A stretch of DNA of 64,000 nucleotides from Patescibacteria group bacterium (GCA_026004435.1 BPJD01000001.1:144924-208923), one strand, 5' to 3'; counted from the stretch's first letter, positions 8,675 through 18,789 are shown. Translations and numbers: made by a program. The notes: generated by a model not told the origin, from the sequence alone.

Positions 8675-9730
8675 ATGCAAGACGAAAAGAGTAAATATTT
8701 TCCTGGACCAGAGGTTAGTGTGGATAATCTAACTATTCTTGCTCGGAAGAGAATTTTCACTCCTATTATTGGAGAGTTCTATAATGAATTCATTAGAAAT
8801 GGAACAAATCAAACTTTAGTAAAAATCCTAAAAAGGATTCCAGCAGAACATCATCCTCCAATTTTACATACTCTAACTACCCATGTAACTAAAGAAAAAC
8901 CTGTGTTTATTTACGGTATAGGAGTTTCTGTCGATACAAATAGAGCTAGCTTTGTCGCTGCAAGCACAGATTTGCTTTGGTGTTTGTCCTTAATGGTTGA
9001 CGATATTATTGACGAAGATAATTTTCGAGCAAATATAAAAACTGCCTGGAGTATTTATGGGAAACAAGAAACTTACAGATCAGCAGAGGTTGCCTTTAGA
9101 ACTCTTCAAGATTTGACTGAAGAAATTTTATCTCCCGTAACAAGGCAATTACTTATTGAAACCGTCGAAGATAGCCTAGAATCACTAGAAAATCCTGTTA
9201 TAAGGAATATAGATTCTGATGTTGACGATATCTCGCGCAACATTGATCGTCGAGCACGATTTCATTGTGAATACCCCATTAGAGCTTTATTTGATGGTAG
9301 AGAAAATGAAGAAATAATTTCTTTAGCCATAGACGCCCTCTTCTGTGTTAACAGAGCAGGACAAATCTTAAATGATGTCAAAGACCTTATACCATCACAA
9401 ATTTATGGAAGAGATTTGTTTGCCGATGTACGCAGCGGCACAGCTACTATTCCATTAGTGATGCTCCGCGACGCATCAACAGCAGAAGAAAGAAAGATAC
9501 TAAGAGAGTTGTTTAATTATGCTAATCTAACAACAAAACAAACAAATTGGTTACAGGAGTTTATTGCCACAAAGCTACCAAGGAAGGAAATATACACTTT
9601 AATTTTAGAGGGCTATCGACAATTTTTAGATAAAATGAATAAAATAGTAACGCCTGAGTGCTTTGCTCTGTGCCAAAAATGGGTTGATTACAAAATCAGG
9701 CAAGCAAACTCATTATTATTTGAAAAATGA
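8675..9730 (+). CDS. Polyprenyl diphosphate synthase-like protein
   Basis: All-alpha isoprenyl diphosphate synthases condense isopentenyl diphosphate with an allylic diphosphate, using two aspartate-rich motifs that hold magnesium. The first motif is present as SLMVDDIIDED at about residues 107-117. The second is changed to NDVKD in GQILNDVKDL at about 231-240, with the first aspartate replaced by asparagine. The protein is 351 aa, slightly longer than average. It leads a four-gene plus-strand cluster with GT2, methyltransferase and Nudix genes. The chain length and activity cannot be predicted; a terpene-synthase-like role is possible. Confidence 0.65.
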   Translation: MQDEKSKYFPGPEVSVDNLTILARKRIFTPIIGEFYNEFIRNGTNQTLVKILKRIPAEHHPPILHTLTTHVTKEKPVFIYGIGVSVDTNRASFVAASTDLLWCLSLMVDDIIDEDNFRANIKTAWSIYGKQETYRSAEVAFRTLQDLTEEILSPVTRQLLIETVEDSLESLENPVIRNIDSDVDDISRNIDRRARFHCEYPIRALFDGRENEEIISLAIDALFCVNRAGQILNDVKDLIPSQIYGRDLFADVRSGTATIPLVMLRDASTAEERKILRELFNYANLTTKQTNWLQEFIATKLPRKEIYTLILEGYRQFLDKMNKIVTPECFALCQKWVDYKIRQANSLLFEK

Positions 9731-10920
9731 TGGGAAACTCAATCTCCACAGAAGAATGCAAAATTTCTTATTTTGAGAAAATATCATCTCAAGCCGTTAT
9801 TGAAGATTATTTAAAGAAACAGGGTTTCAATAGTCAATTAATCAAAGAAGGTTTGGCCCCTGAAACAAAAGTAAGTGTTGTAATCCCTGCTTATAATGAA
9901 ACAGGAGTAATTACAAGATGTCTGCAAGCTTTGAATAAACAATCCTGTAGTGTTTTCGAAGTAGTGGTTGTTGATAATGGAAGTACGGATGAAACCTTAA
10001 AAGAGGTGAAAAATTTTAGAGAATACGCTAATTACCCCTTACATATAATTGAAGAACCTATCGCAGGTGTTGCCACTGCTAGAAAAAGGGGTATGGATGA
10101 GGTTTTACGAAGACTTTTAGAAAGAAACGGAGAATTTCGCTATGCTTTAGCGGTAACAGATGCGGACACTATTCCCCCAAAAGAGTGGATAGAAAGAATC
10201 ATTGGGGGATTTAATTCTAATGAAATTGGAGGATTAGCTGGCACTCACGGAGCCTCGAAAGAAGTTGAGGAAAAAATCTATAAAGCAACAGGCATAAAAA
10301 ATTATTTTAATGTTGTTCCACAGTTGATAGAGTTTATTGAAAGAAGAGGTGTTGGAAGAATAAAAATGTCTGGTCCAAACAGCGCCTTTATCGCAACCGC
10401 TTATGCCTTGGGAGGAGGTATAAAACAAGAATTTGACTCCGATGGAAAACCTAAATTAAGAGAGGTAAACAATTTAGGAAATAGAATCAGGAAATATGGT
10501 TATAAAATACTCCCTATGGGATCTCGGGTAATAAAAGATAGACGTAGGGAACTGTTTGAGATTATAAATAACTGTGATGATTCTTACTTTCCTGAAGGTT
10601 TTTCTGCAAATGGAAGATTTAATGTTATACGAGGAAATGAGGTGGAATTACTAGATTTTGCTTGTAGAAATGTTTCAAAAGAAATCTGGGAATATTATCG
10701 TTATAAAATGATTTACAAGGTGCTTAGAAATTTTGTTTTTCAGCCCCTTGCTTCAGGTGAAATAACAGAAGGACAAATTCAAGAACTTTTTGCAGCCGAG
10801 GAAATTAGCATCTTCTTATCTATCCATTCTTCTTCTTATAATTTTCCAAATAATCAGGATGCCTGCAAATTTTTTAGAAATTTTCTATCCCACTTGGAAG
10901 AAGTATTACAATTACAATAA
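9727..10920 (+). CDS. Glycosyltransferase family 2
   Basis: GT2 enzymes transfer a sugar from a nucleotide donor to a lipid or glycan. The GT-A core is clear: VSVVIPAYNETGVITRCLQ at about residues 55-73, VVVVDNGSTDET at about 83-94, and the metal-binding TDADT at about 147-151. No membrane helices are seen, so it is probably cytosolic or peripheral. The start codon overlaps the end of the prenyl synthase gene (ATGATG), showing translational coupling. Linkage to a prenyl synthase suggests a prenyl-linked acceptor, which is an inference. Confidence 0.8.
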   Translation: MMGNSISTEECKISYFEKISSQAVIEDYLKKQGFNSQLIKEGLAPETKVSVVIPAYNETGVITRCLQALNKQSCSVFEVVVVDNGSTDETLKEVKNFREYANYPLHIIEEPIAGVATARKRGMDEVLRRLLERNGEFRYALAVTDADTIPPKEWIERIIGGFNSNEIGGLAGTHGASKEVEEKIYKATGIKNYFNVVPQLIEFIERRGVGRIKMSGPNSAFIATAYALGGGIKQEFDSDGKPKLREVNNLGNRIRKYGYKILPMGSRVIKDRRRELFEIINNCDDSYFPEGFSANGRFNVIRGNEVELLDFACRNVSKEIWEYYRYKMIYKVLRNFVFQPLASGEITEGQIQELFAAEEISIFLSIHSSSYNFPNNQDACKFFRNFLSHLEEVLQLQ

Positions 10921-10958
10921 TTACAATTATGATTATATAATTGTGATATAATTATATT

Positions 10959-11612
10959 ATGACAAACAAAGAGTTAGAAAACCTTGCCAGAGAATTGGTT
11001 TTAAAAGGATTAAATGCTCGACAAATACATGAAGCTGCTTTGGAATACCTGACGGAGGAAGAACTAAGTCAGCTTTGGAGTATTCCCCGCAAAAATATCT
11101 ATGAGTTTGTGACTAACTGTTTGGATAGATTTGCTTGCAAACCCCCTTTTCTTGACCTGGGTTGTGGAAGAAGAAGTTATAAACCAGAAATTACAGAAAG
11201 ATTTGGGGTGGATACGCTTTTTATTGCTCTAGATCACTACTTTCCAGACGATAAAACTAATCCTAAAAGATTACCTAACTTATTAGCCGACGCTTGTTAT
11301 TTACCCCTTCCTTCTTCGTCTATAAACACGGTAATCTGCACAGAATTATTAGAACATATAGAAAACGATAATGTGGTTATGGCAGAAATATCAAGGGTTA
11401 CTGAAAAAAATGGATTATTAATCCTTACTCTACCAGGAGCTCATATACCAAAACATGATAAGCCTCCATATCAAATAGATCATAGAAGATACAGAAAAGA
11501 AAATCTAAATAATCTACTATCAACCCATGGTTTTGATATATTATATTTTGAAAATAAAAGTTTATTCGGTTTAGAAATAAATTTATTTGCTGTTGGCCAA
11601 AAAGTAAGATGA
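10959..11612 (+). CDS. Class I SAM-dependent methyltransferase
   Basis: The Rossmann methyltransferase core is visible: FLDLGCGRR (motif I) at about residues 64-72, an acidic strand end near FIALDHY, then LADACYLPLPSSSINTV and LLEHIENDNVVMAEISRV (motifs III-IV). It resembles Methyltransf_11/UbiE-type small-molecule enzymes. A TATAAT at 10947-10952 lies 6 bp before the ATG, so it can be transcribed as a leaderless mRNA of its own, although it continues the operon with a 38-bp gap. The substrate is unknown; a prenylated glycolipid is one guess. Confidence 0.8.
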   Translation: MTNKELENLARELVLKGLNARQIHEAALEYLTEEELSQLWSIPRKNIYEFVTNCLDRFACKPPFLDLGCGRRSYKPEITERFGVDTLFIALDHYFPDDKTNPKRLPNLLADACYLPLPSSSINTVICTELLEHIENDNVVMAEISRVTEKNGLLILTLPGAHIPKHDKPPYQIDHRRYRKENLNNLLSTHGFDILYFENKSLFGLEINLFAVGQKVR

Positions 11613-12100
11613 AAAGTATCTTCAACCTAATATCAAATATCTACTTTCTTGTTAAAAATAAGAGTCTGCCAGGATCTCTGGTAATTGTTTGTAAAGAAAA
11701 TCGAGGCAAAAAAACATTTTTACTTGTCAAATCTGCTCATAGTAATGCGATAACCTTTCCCAGTGGCAATCTAGATCCTTGTGAAGACTTTTTTGAAGCT
11801 GCTATAAGAGAACTCTTTGAGGAAACAGGGTTGAAAATAAAAAAAGATAATTTGCTTTTGACGCCATTAATTCATAGTTTTAAATATAAAAATCTTCCTT
11901 TTCAAATAAAAAGCCAGCAAAGAGTGTTCTTTCTATTACTTACCACCAAAATAAATTATCTTAATCCACAAGACAAAGATATAGAATGGGCTCGCTGGTA
12001 TAACTTAGATAAGACATTATCTTTACTGAGTTATCCTGAATTGAAGCTTACTTTTAAAAAGGCAGTCAAATATTTAAAAAGGTATGACCAAAGAATCTGA
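11609..12100 (+). CDS. Nudix hydrolase
   Basis: Nudix enzymes hydrolyse nucleoside diphosphates linked to other groups. The Nudix box is complete: G, five residues, E, seven residues, then RELFEETGL, at about residues 53-75. The start overlaps the methyltransferase stop by 4 bp, so it is the last gene of the prenyl synthase/GT2/methyltransferase/Nudix operon. It could clean up or control activated precursors for that pathway, which is inference from context. No open frame follows for about 275 bp. Confidence 0.88.
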   Translation: MKSIFNLISNIYFLVKNKSLPGSLVIVCKENRGKKTFLLVKSAHSNAITFPSGNLDPCEDFFEAAIRELFEETGLKIKKDNLLLTPLIHSFKYKNLPFQIKSQQRVFFLLLTTKINYLNPQDKDIEWARWYNLDKTLSLLSYPELKLTFKKAVKYLKRYDQRI

Positions 12101-12375
12101 TATTTTAAACGCAATAGTTGAAAATAGATCTTTCATAATACGCTTATTATACAAAGGGGTACCATACCATACATGCTTTAGTCTTGTTTGAACACCGATT
12201 GATCCTTTCACTTTCTTTTACTTTTCTCCCTCTTTCTTAATACCTTAAAGTGCCACATGTTTCGTAACTTTTTCAGAGATAAAAAAATAAATCAGCTTAA
12301 AAAGTTAGAAAGTTTAAGGTTTAATGTTTTAAGTTTTATGTTTAAAGTTAGATATTGGATGCTATAATACTTTCA

Positions 12376-13183
12376 ATGAACTTTCGTTTAGAATTTAAAA
12401 ATATAAAAAATAAAAAAATAATTTTCTCCCTTCCCCAATCAAATCATTATCAAAAAATAAAAAATTTTAAAATTAGCCCAAAAACTTATCAAATTCTCAA
12501 AGAAAAGGATTGGAGGAATGAGGTATTAATTTTTAGATTAAACGACATCAACCATCCCCTCCCACCCTCGACCTCAAAATTTTCCCCAACCGCTATCAAA
12601 AAGTATCCCTTTAAATTTTTCTTTAAAAGACTACAAAACAAAAAAACTTAAATTTATTAATAATCGCTTTATCAATGGGGAGGAAAAAAGAATAAAATCG
12701 CTTGCAAAAAAATTATTGGTGAAGAAAAAACTCTTTCTCAAATAACAAAAACTTTATAACTTTACTTTAGACTATCTAACTTATGGAAAACCCACAGAAG
12801 GACTTTATTCATACAAACAAGCCTTAACAGAAAAAATCACTGACTGCGGTGGCTTTTCTACTTTTTTATCCTCTCTTTTACAGCCATTAAACATTCCCTG
12901 CCGGCTGGTAGTTGGATTTATAATTAAAAAAAATCTTTTTACAAAATTTTTTTCTAATTTTGAATTTTGCATTTTGAATTTTGATTTTTTAATGATGCAC
13001 GCCTGGCTTGAAACTCAACTTCCCAATAAAGTTTGGTTTCCAATGGATCCCTCCCTTGAATGGAAAAGAAAAAAAGGATTAACAAAACGTCAAGGCGGCT
13101 TTGGTTATATTCCGGCAGACCGCTTAGTTGTTTCTTTTGGTTGCGATTTTGATATAAAAATAGGTGGAAAAATTATAAAATAG
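12376..13183 (+). pseudogene. Transglutaminase-like protein, frameshifted
   Basis: A gene for a cytosolic transglutaminase-like (cysteine protease fold) protein is broken by at least two frameshifts. It starts MNFRLEFKNIKN at 12376, with TATAAT at 12363-12368 just before it (leaderless type). The reading shifts near 12600-12650 and again near 12757, where LSQITKTL in one frame is continued by YNFTLDYLTYG in another. The catalytic triad is still readable: cysteine in DCGGFS, histidine in HAWLE and aspartate in PMDPS. It ends 34 bp before the giant ATPase gene and may once have been its partner. Confidence 0.7.
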
Positions 13184-13196
13184 ATTTATTACAAAA
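13177..13196. repeat. 20-bp direct repeat, left copy
   Basis: This sequence, starting AAAATAGATTT and ending ATTACAAAA, is identical to 18790-18809. The two copies flank the 5.6-kb giant gene on both sides. Confidence 0.85.
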
Positions 13197-13216
13197 ATCT
13201 GTTATTTTATTAAATA

Positions 13217-16200
13217 ATGGAAAGCCAAGAACAAATAAAAATTCAATCTCTTCAACAAGAACTAATAAAAACTCTATTAACAACCCTTGTTGAAAATCCT
13301 ACCTCTAGTTTTCGTCAACAATGGGCAGATTTATTAAGAAACAATGGCGACAAACAAAAAGTTTTAAACTTTGATCAATATCCAACTCTTTCTTCTCTTT
13401 TAAACAGTCTATCTTTTTCTTCAAAAAGAGCTTTGTTTCAATGCTTATTTAGAGAATTACAAGAAAAAGAAATTACATCTGCAGAAAAATTAATTAGGTT
13501 TTTAAGAGAACTTAGAGCCCCCCAAATACAAGAAAGAATAAGAATAATTTATAATCTTCCCTACTTTGTTGATCTTGATTTTTTAAAAGTACTTATGATG
13601 CAAGTAAGAACAGGTTCAATCTCACTGGAAGATTTTTTAAAACTTTTAGGAGAAAATGGCCAGGTATCCAATAAAAGAATCAAAGAAGAACTTGAGCAAA
13701 AAACAGAAAGAAAAATTACTCACTTTCCAAAAGATCGCAGGGCAGAAATTACCCGTCAATATCAATCACCTGAACCTTTAAAACAATCAATTGCTGAAGC
13801 GGTTTCAAACTCTATTGATGCTATCTTAACTAAACAAGGGATTGAAAGATCTATTGGCCAATGGGGTAGAGGAATTAAAATGTTAACCGCTTATCTTGAT
13901 CATCCTCAAGATTCAATTGTTGTTACAACTACAAAAGACAATCAAACCTGGCAGATTGAGATTAAAAAAGGCGGTGATGGCAGATTTTATCTTCGATCAG
14001 AAAAAATTGACCAACCAAAAGAAGAACAAGAAGCTACCGGTACTACTGTTACCTTACAAAAACAACCATTAGACGAAGATTTTTTAGAACTACTTAAAAT
14101 AAATTTAAAAACAAGATTTCGTTTTACTCCTGATGTTGAAATAAAAATTAATGATGAACCGATTAATGACTACGCCAACCTTATCAATCTTTCAACCAAT
14201 AAACCTTTAAAAAGAGAAAAAACCTTAGGCAATGTTGATATTAGTTTAAAACCCAATCAAGTCTCTATTAAAGATAATGGTAGTGGGATGACACCTGATC
14301 AACTTTTATCAATGTTTATTCCTAATCTGGGTAGCAAACCATTTATTGAGATTACCCAAGATAATCGTCATTTATTTTTACCTCTGGTTGAGGTTTTTTA
14401 TGAAGAAACTCGTCCAGAAAAAGAAGAAGCTTGTATTTACTTTAGTCGCAACCGAGAGGTAATTTTTTCTATTAGACTTGATGATAAACTTAATCTTTTT
14501 AACCAACCGCTATTTTTTGAACTTGGTCCTCTTCTTGAAAGTTCTGATGCTAGATTACAAATAAAAATTAATGATAATTTTAAAGAGGCAATTAAAAAAA
14601 CAATTGATTTGGTTGTTGAAGGTGAGACTGAATCACTAACCAAAATTCAGGTACTCAATACTTTAACCGTTTATTTACTTAAATCAGGTGGAGAAAAGTT
14701 AGGCGATAAAAGACAACAAACTTTCTTTATTACCCAAGATATCATTACTTACTGTCAAGAAAAAATCGCTCCTTTAATTGAAGATCTTACTCATAAAGGC
14801 TATCGGTTTATTCCTAACAATCCTGAGTTTTCTTATCTAAAAATATCTACTGACCCCAAGACAATCTTTCTTGATTCTCATCTTTTTTATTTTAAACCGC
14901 AGAAAATTCCTGATTTTGAACAGATTCCTCCGTCTATTTTTCAAAGTTCAACTGGAAAAAAACTTTTTCTCGCTGATTTTAAAGAAGAAGCACCATCACC
15001 AATTATCGCCTATGAAAACGGTTTTTTTATCGATAAAAAAGTATGGCAAAAGCTTTTAGATTTGAAAGAAAAATCGCCACAAGATTTTGAGGTTTTACTT
15101 ACTGCTTTAAATCTTCGTCTTAATCCGGTTTCAACCTCATACGATCCTTATGAAGAACCCTTAAAAAATCTTCAGAACATAATTGTTTTCAAAGACCAAA
15201 TCCAAGAAGAAAGTGAATCACAAGAAACAAAACTACCACTATGGTTAACTTCTGAACAAAAAGAAAAAATAAAAAATACCTTTGAAGGTATTAAAGAGAT
15301 TGCCGATTATGGAAATTCGGTTAATTCTGTCTCTTTTTCTCCTGATGGACAAAAGATTGTTTATGCTGGAAAAAGTGGTAAAGTCTATCTTTATGATCTT
15401 CAAACAAAAGAATCAAAGTCTATTGCTGATTATGGAAGTTGGGTTATTTCTGTCTCTTTTTCTCCTGATGGACAAAAGATTGTTTATGCGGGAGAAGATG
15501 GTAAAGTCTATCTTTATGATCTTCAAACACAAGAATTAAAGCTTATTGCTAATTATAGAAATAGAAGGTGGGTTATTTCTGTCTCTTTTTCTCCTGATGG
15601 ACAAAATATTGTTTATGCGGGCAGCGGTGGTACAGTCTATCTTTATGATCTTCAAACACAAGAATCAAAGCTTATTGCTGATTATAGAAGTGGGGTTAAT
15701 TCTGTCTCTTTTTCTCCTGATGGACAAAAGATTGTTTATACGGGAGAAGGTGGTACAGTCTATCTTTATGATCTTCAAACACAAGAATCAAAGCTTATTG
15801 CTAATTATAGAAGTTGGGTTATTTCTGTCTCTTTTTCTCCTGATGGACAAAAGATTGTTTGTGCGGTTATCGGTGGTCAAGTCTATCTTTATGATTTTCA
15901 AACAAAAGAATCAAAGTCTATTGCTAATTGTGGAAGTTCGGTTAATTCTGTCTCTTTTTCTCCTGATGGACAAAAGATTGTTTATGCGGACACCGATGGT
16001 ACAGTCTATCTTTATGATCTTCAAACAAAAGAATCAAAGTCTATTGCTGATTATAGAAGTTGGGTTAATTCTGTCTCTTTTTCTCCTGATGGACAAAAGA
16101 TTGTTTATGCGGGAAAAAGTGGTAAAGTCTATGAAGCAACTGTTGATTATAAAATAAATTTTACTTTCTCAAAAGCTAGCAGTCTTCTTGAAGCTTTAAA

Positions 16201-18781
16201 TGATCTTTATTCATCACCTCAGACAATCGTTGATGCTTTTTGTGAGTTTTTTGTTAAAGAAAAAAATGAAATTAATGAAAATTTGCTTACTGAAATTGTC
16301 AAGATATTAAAAGAAACTGAAACTTTAAAAAAACTTCAACAACTTACACAACAATTTCCTCAAATCTCCGAGTGGTTAAATGATGAAGAAAGAACAAAAA
16401 CTCTAAACCAAATAATAACCAACACTCTCTACGCCTACTTTTTTGCCGTAAAAGAAAAAAATTTTTCTTCATTATTGCAGGAAAAAATTTTCGACAGCTC
16501 ACTTTTTTACTTTCTTGATTTTTCCCTAATAAATCCTAATTTTGATTATGATAATCTTGAACAAATTATTAACAATTTCCCAATTTCAGAAAATCTGCTC
16601 AAACACCAAAGATATTTTTATCTTATCAATGGTTTTTTTGCCTGGGAAAAAGATCCTCAAAAAAGAGCTTTGTTTTTAGAAAAACTTTTTAAGATAAAAA
16701 ACAATCCTAACTATCAAAAATATTTGGAATCTATTCAAGAGTATAACCAAAAAAAAATACAAGAGTTTTTTTCTCAGCGAACAATTGATAAAGCCATCAA
16801 GGGTCGTGCTTTGTTTGAGTATCTAAAAAAAGAGGGCGCAATTGCCATAGAAACCGCTTCTTTTGAAAGTCTTGATAGTGAATGGGGGATAAATGATAAA
16901 AATTCTTCTCTTTTTGCTCGTCCTCAAGTGCCACTTACAGAAATTTTTTATCAGTATCATATTAAAGGAAATAGAGATTGGCAAGCAATTGTTGAGAAAA
17001 TTAATCAAGAAGCTTCCACTCCTCTCAATCTTGAAACTTTTCGTCAAGAGTTAATCAAAGAAGTTAGCGGACAGGCAATTGAAGAAGGAGTGGCTAAACG
17101 AGAAATGATTCAAAATGCCGTTGATGCCATAAAAAAAAGAGATGACATCAGTGAAGGAAGAATTGATATTAAAATAAGGATAGCTGAAAAAGACGGGGAG
17201 GAGTATTTGGTTGAAGAATTTTCTGACAATGGTACCGGTGTTTTAAATTGGGTAAAGTTCTTTATCCCAGGAGAAACAACCAAACTTAAAGGTGATGAAG
17301 GTTTTTTTGGCAGCGGTGCTTTTAAAATATTTGAAGGGTCTGATAGAGTAGATATTTTATCATCCGATGGCAAAAACACTTTTTACTTTCGCTTTGAATG
17401 GCAAAACAACAATCTCGTCATTACTGAATCTCAAATTATTCCTAATCACCAAGGAGAAAAAGGCACCTCAATCAGACGAATAAAAAAGATAAAAGAAGAC
17501 ACAATTAAAGAAATTGAGGCAGGAATTATTGTTGATGACTATGTTGCTTTTGCCGGATTAATTGCTGATGAAACAGTAGAAGGCAAAACAATAAAAATCT
17601 CTTTAAACAACGAACCTCTTCATCTTCAAAAAGAAAAACGATTAGAAGAAGACTTTATGGAGTTTGGCCCAATTATTTTAGTGGAAAGTTCTCTTCCTCC
17701 AACCATTGCTCATGGAATCGGTTTAAGAATGAGCGATTTGAATGAGATGTATCTTGAGTATGTTCCTGAAGATTTAAAACAACTTTTAAAAGACAAAAAA
17801 ATCTCAATTATTCTTCCTTCGTCTTTACCTTTAATAAAAGATAGAAGTAGAATTGCCAATGAAGAACATCTGCTTGAACCTTTAAAAAGAAAAATTGCCG
17901 GTATGGTAATCAAATTGGCCGCTCAAGAACTTATTCAAAACTTTCGACAAAGAATCGCTCAAGGAGTATCAAAAATAATCTGGAAACCAAAAGGTTTTCC
18001 AGATGACTGGTTTATTAATCCTCAATACTCATCTCTTTCCCCCTCTGATGTTAAAAAAATAATAGAAATAATAAGGAAACTAAACAGTGGTGAGATTTTA
18101 AACTACGAGGAGCTTAACATTTTAAATCAGCCTTTTGATGTTACCAGCAGATTGGCAATGGTTATTGTTCGCATTAAAGTTCCTTTAAAAGATGGTCGAC
18201 AATCAAATCTCCTTGTTGAAATAAACAAAGTTAAAAGAACCAAAAAATTACGGCAAATTTACCGAAGAAAATTTGATCCACAAGTAAGATCTAGTTTATC
18301 TTCGTCAATAAATGGAAAAATAGATTTACAAGGCATTTATACCACAAATGGAAAAATAGATTTAGGCATTGATACCACTTTATTACAACAACCAGGATCT
18401 ATAGATATAGATCAAGGAGTTGGGGTTGCAAATTCCTTTTTTGGTAAACGTGATGAAAAAGATGTTAATGAGCAATTGTTAACTGAAAAACAAAAAAAAA
18501 TCCTTGACCAACTTAGAAAAATTGCCGCTCTTTTTGGATTATCAGTAATTCCAAAAAAAGATATTGGTGCAAATGGATATTTTCATAACAAATATTTCGT
18601 AGTTGATATTTCTGTTTTGGATAAGCCATTACCCTATGCTGCTGCAATATTTTTGCATGAACTAGCTCATTTTGGCCCAATCTATAATGATCTTTTTACT
18701 AATCAAGTTAGTGGCGTCTTTGGCGAATTGTATTATTGGGTTTTAGATCAGGTTTTACAACAATATCCAAAAATGAATTAG
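13217..18781 (+). CDS. Giant GHKL-ATPase / WD40-propeller / HELAH protein
   Basis: This 1,854-aa protein has no recognised name. An N-terminal helical region is followed by Hsp90-like ATPase motifs: N-box EAVSNSIDAI (194-203), IGQWGRGIKM (213-222) and GTTVTL (275-280), then, out of the usual order, DNGSGM (353-358). Seven nearly identical WD40-type blades follow at about 690-972. A second ATPase module holds MIQNAVDAI, SDNGTGV and GFFGSGAFKIF in normal order (about 1296-1370). The last 60 residues hold IFLHELAHFG, a zinc-protease-like HExxH motif. No signal peptide or membrane helix is seen. It could be a large chaperone- or MORC-like sensor with a peptidase tail; its job is unknown. Confidence 0.85.
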   Translation: MESQEQIKIQSLQQELIKTLLTTLVENPTSSFRQQWADLLRNNGDKQKVLNFDQYPTLSSLLNSLSFSSKRALFQCLFRELQEKEITSAEKLIRFLRELRAPQIQERIRIIYNLPYFVDLDFLKVLMMQVRTGSISLEDFLKLLGENGQVSNKRIKEELEQKTERKITHFPKDRRAEITRQYQSPEPLKQSIAEAVSNSIDAILTKQGIERSIGQWGRGIKMLTAYLDHPQDSIVVTTTKDNQTWQIEIKKGGDGRFYLRSEKIDQPKEEQEATGTTVTLQKQPLDEDFLELLKINLKTRFRFTPDVEIKINDEPINDYANLINLSTNKPLKREKTLGNVDISLKPNQVSIKDNGSGMTPDQLLSMFIPNLGSKPFIEITQDNRHLFLPLVEVFYEETRPEKEEACIYFSRNREVIFSIRLDDKLNLFNQPLFFELGPLLESSDARLQIKINDNFKEAIKKTIDLVVEGETESLTKIQVLNTLTVYLLKSGGEKLGDKRQQTFFITQDIITYCQEKIAPLIEDLTHKGYRFIPNNPEFSYLKISTDPKTIFLDSHLFYFKPQKIPDFEQIPPSIFQSSTGKKLFLADFKEEAPSPIIAYENGFFIDKKVWQKLLDLKEKSPQDFEVLLTALNLRLNPVSTSYDPYEEPLKNLQNIIVFKDQIQEESESQETKLPLWLTSEQKEKIKNTFEGIKEIADYGNSVNSVSFSPDGQKIVYAGKSGKVYLYDLQTKESKSIADYGSWVISVSFSPDGQKIVYAGEDGKVYLYDLQTQELKLIANYRNRRWVISVSFSPDGQNIVYAGSGGTVYLYDLQTQESKLIADYRSGVNSVSFSPDGQKIVYTGEGGTVYLYDLQTQESKLIANYRSWVISVSFSPDGQKIVCAVIGGQVYLYDFQTKESKSIANCGSSVNSVSFSPDGQKIVYADTDGTVYLYDLQTKESKSIADYRSWVNSVSFSPDGQKIVYAGKSGKVYEATVDYKINFTFSKASSLLEALNDLYSSPQTIVDAFCEFFVKEKNEINENLLTEIVKILKETETLKKLQQLTQQFPQISEWLNDEERTKTLNQIITNTLYAYFFAVKEKNFSSLLQEKIFDSSLFYFLDFSLINPNFDYDNLEQIINNFPISENLLKHQRYFYLINGFFAWEKDPQKRALFLEKLFKIKNNPNYQKYLESIQEYNQKKIQEFFSQRTIDKAIKGRALFEYLKKEGAIAIETASFESLDSEWGINDKNSSLFARPQVPLTEIFYQYHIKGNRDWQAIVEKINQEASTPLNLETFRQELIKEVSGQAIEEGVAKREMIQNAVDAIKKRDDISEGRIDIKIRIAEKDGEEYLVEEFSDNGTGVLNWVKFFIPGETTKLKGDEGFFGSGAFKIFEGSDRVDILSSDGKNTFYFRFEWQNNNLVITESQIIPNHQGEKGTSIRRIKKIKEDTIKEIEAGIIVDDYVAFAGLIADETVEGKTIKISLNNEPLHLQKEKRLEEDFMEFGPIILVESSLPPTIAHGIGLRMSDLNEMYLEYVPEDLKQLLKDKKISIILPSSLPLIKDRSRIANEEHLLEPLKRKIAGMVIKLAAQELIQNFRQRIAQGVSKIIWKPKGFPDDWFINPQYSSLSPSDVKKIIEIIRKLNSGEILNYEELNILNQPFDVTSRLAMVIVRIKVPLKDGRQSNLLVEINKVKRTKKLRQIYRRKFDPQVRSSLSSSINGKIDLQGIYTTNGKIDLGIDTTLLQQPGSIDIDQGVGVANSFFGKRDEKDVNEQLLTEKQKKILDQLRKIAALFGLSVIPKKDIGANGYFHNKYFVVDISVLDKPLPYAAAIFLHELAHFGPIYNDLFTNQVSGVFGELYYWVLDQVLQQYPKMN
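15290..16135 (+). repeat. Seven tandem ~120-bp repeats (WD40 blades)
   Basis: Each unit encodes about 41 residues containing SVSFSPDGQKIVYAG and VYLYDLQT. Units are nearly identical in DNA, with changes clustered in a few codons (for example KSG, EDG, SGG, EGG, TDG). Seven units close one seven-bladed propeller. The frame is kept throughout. Confidence 0.92.
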
Positions 18782-18789
18782 GGAGTAGT

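Noticed and set aside
15282..16157. Repeat array that could suggest CRISPR or a tandem satellite
   Set aside because: The units are in frame within one gene, have no unique spacers and encode WD40 blades; other-frame ORFs here are shadows.
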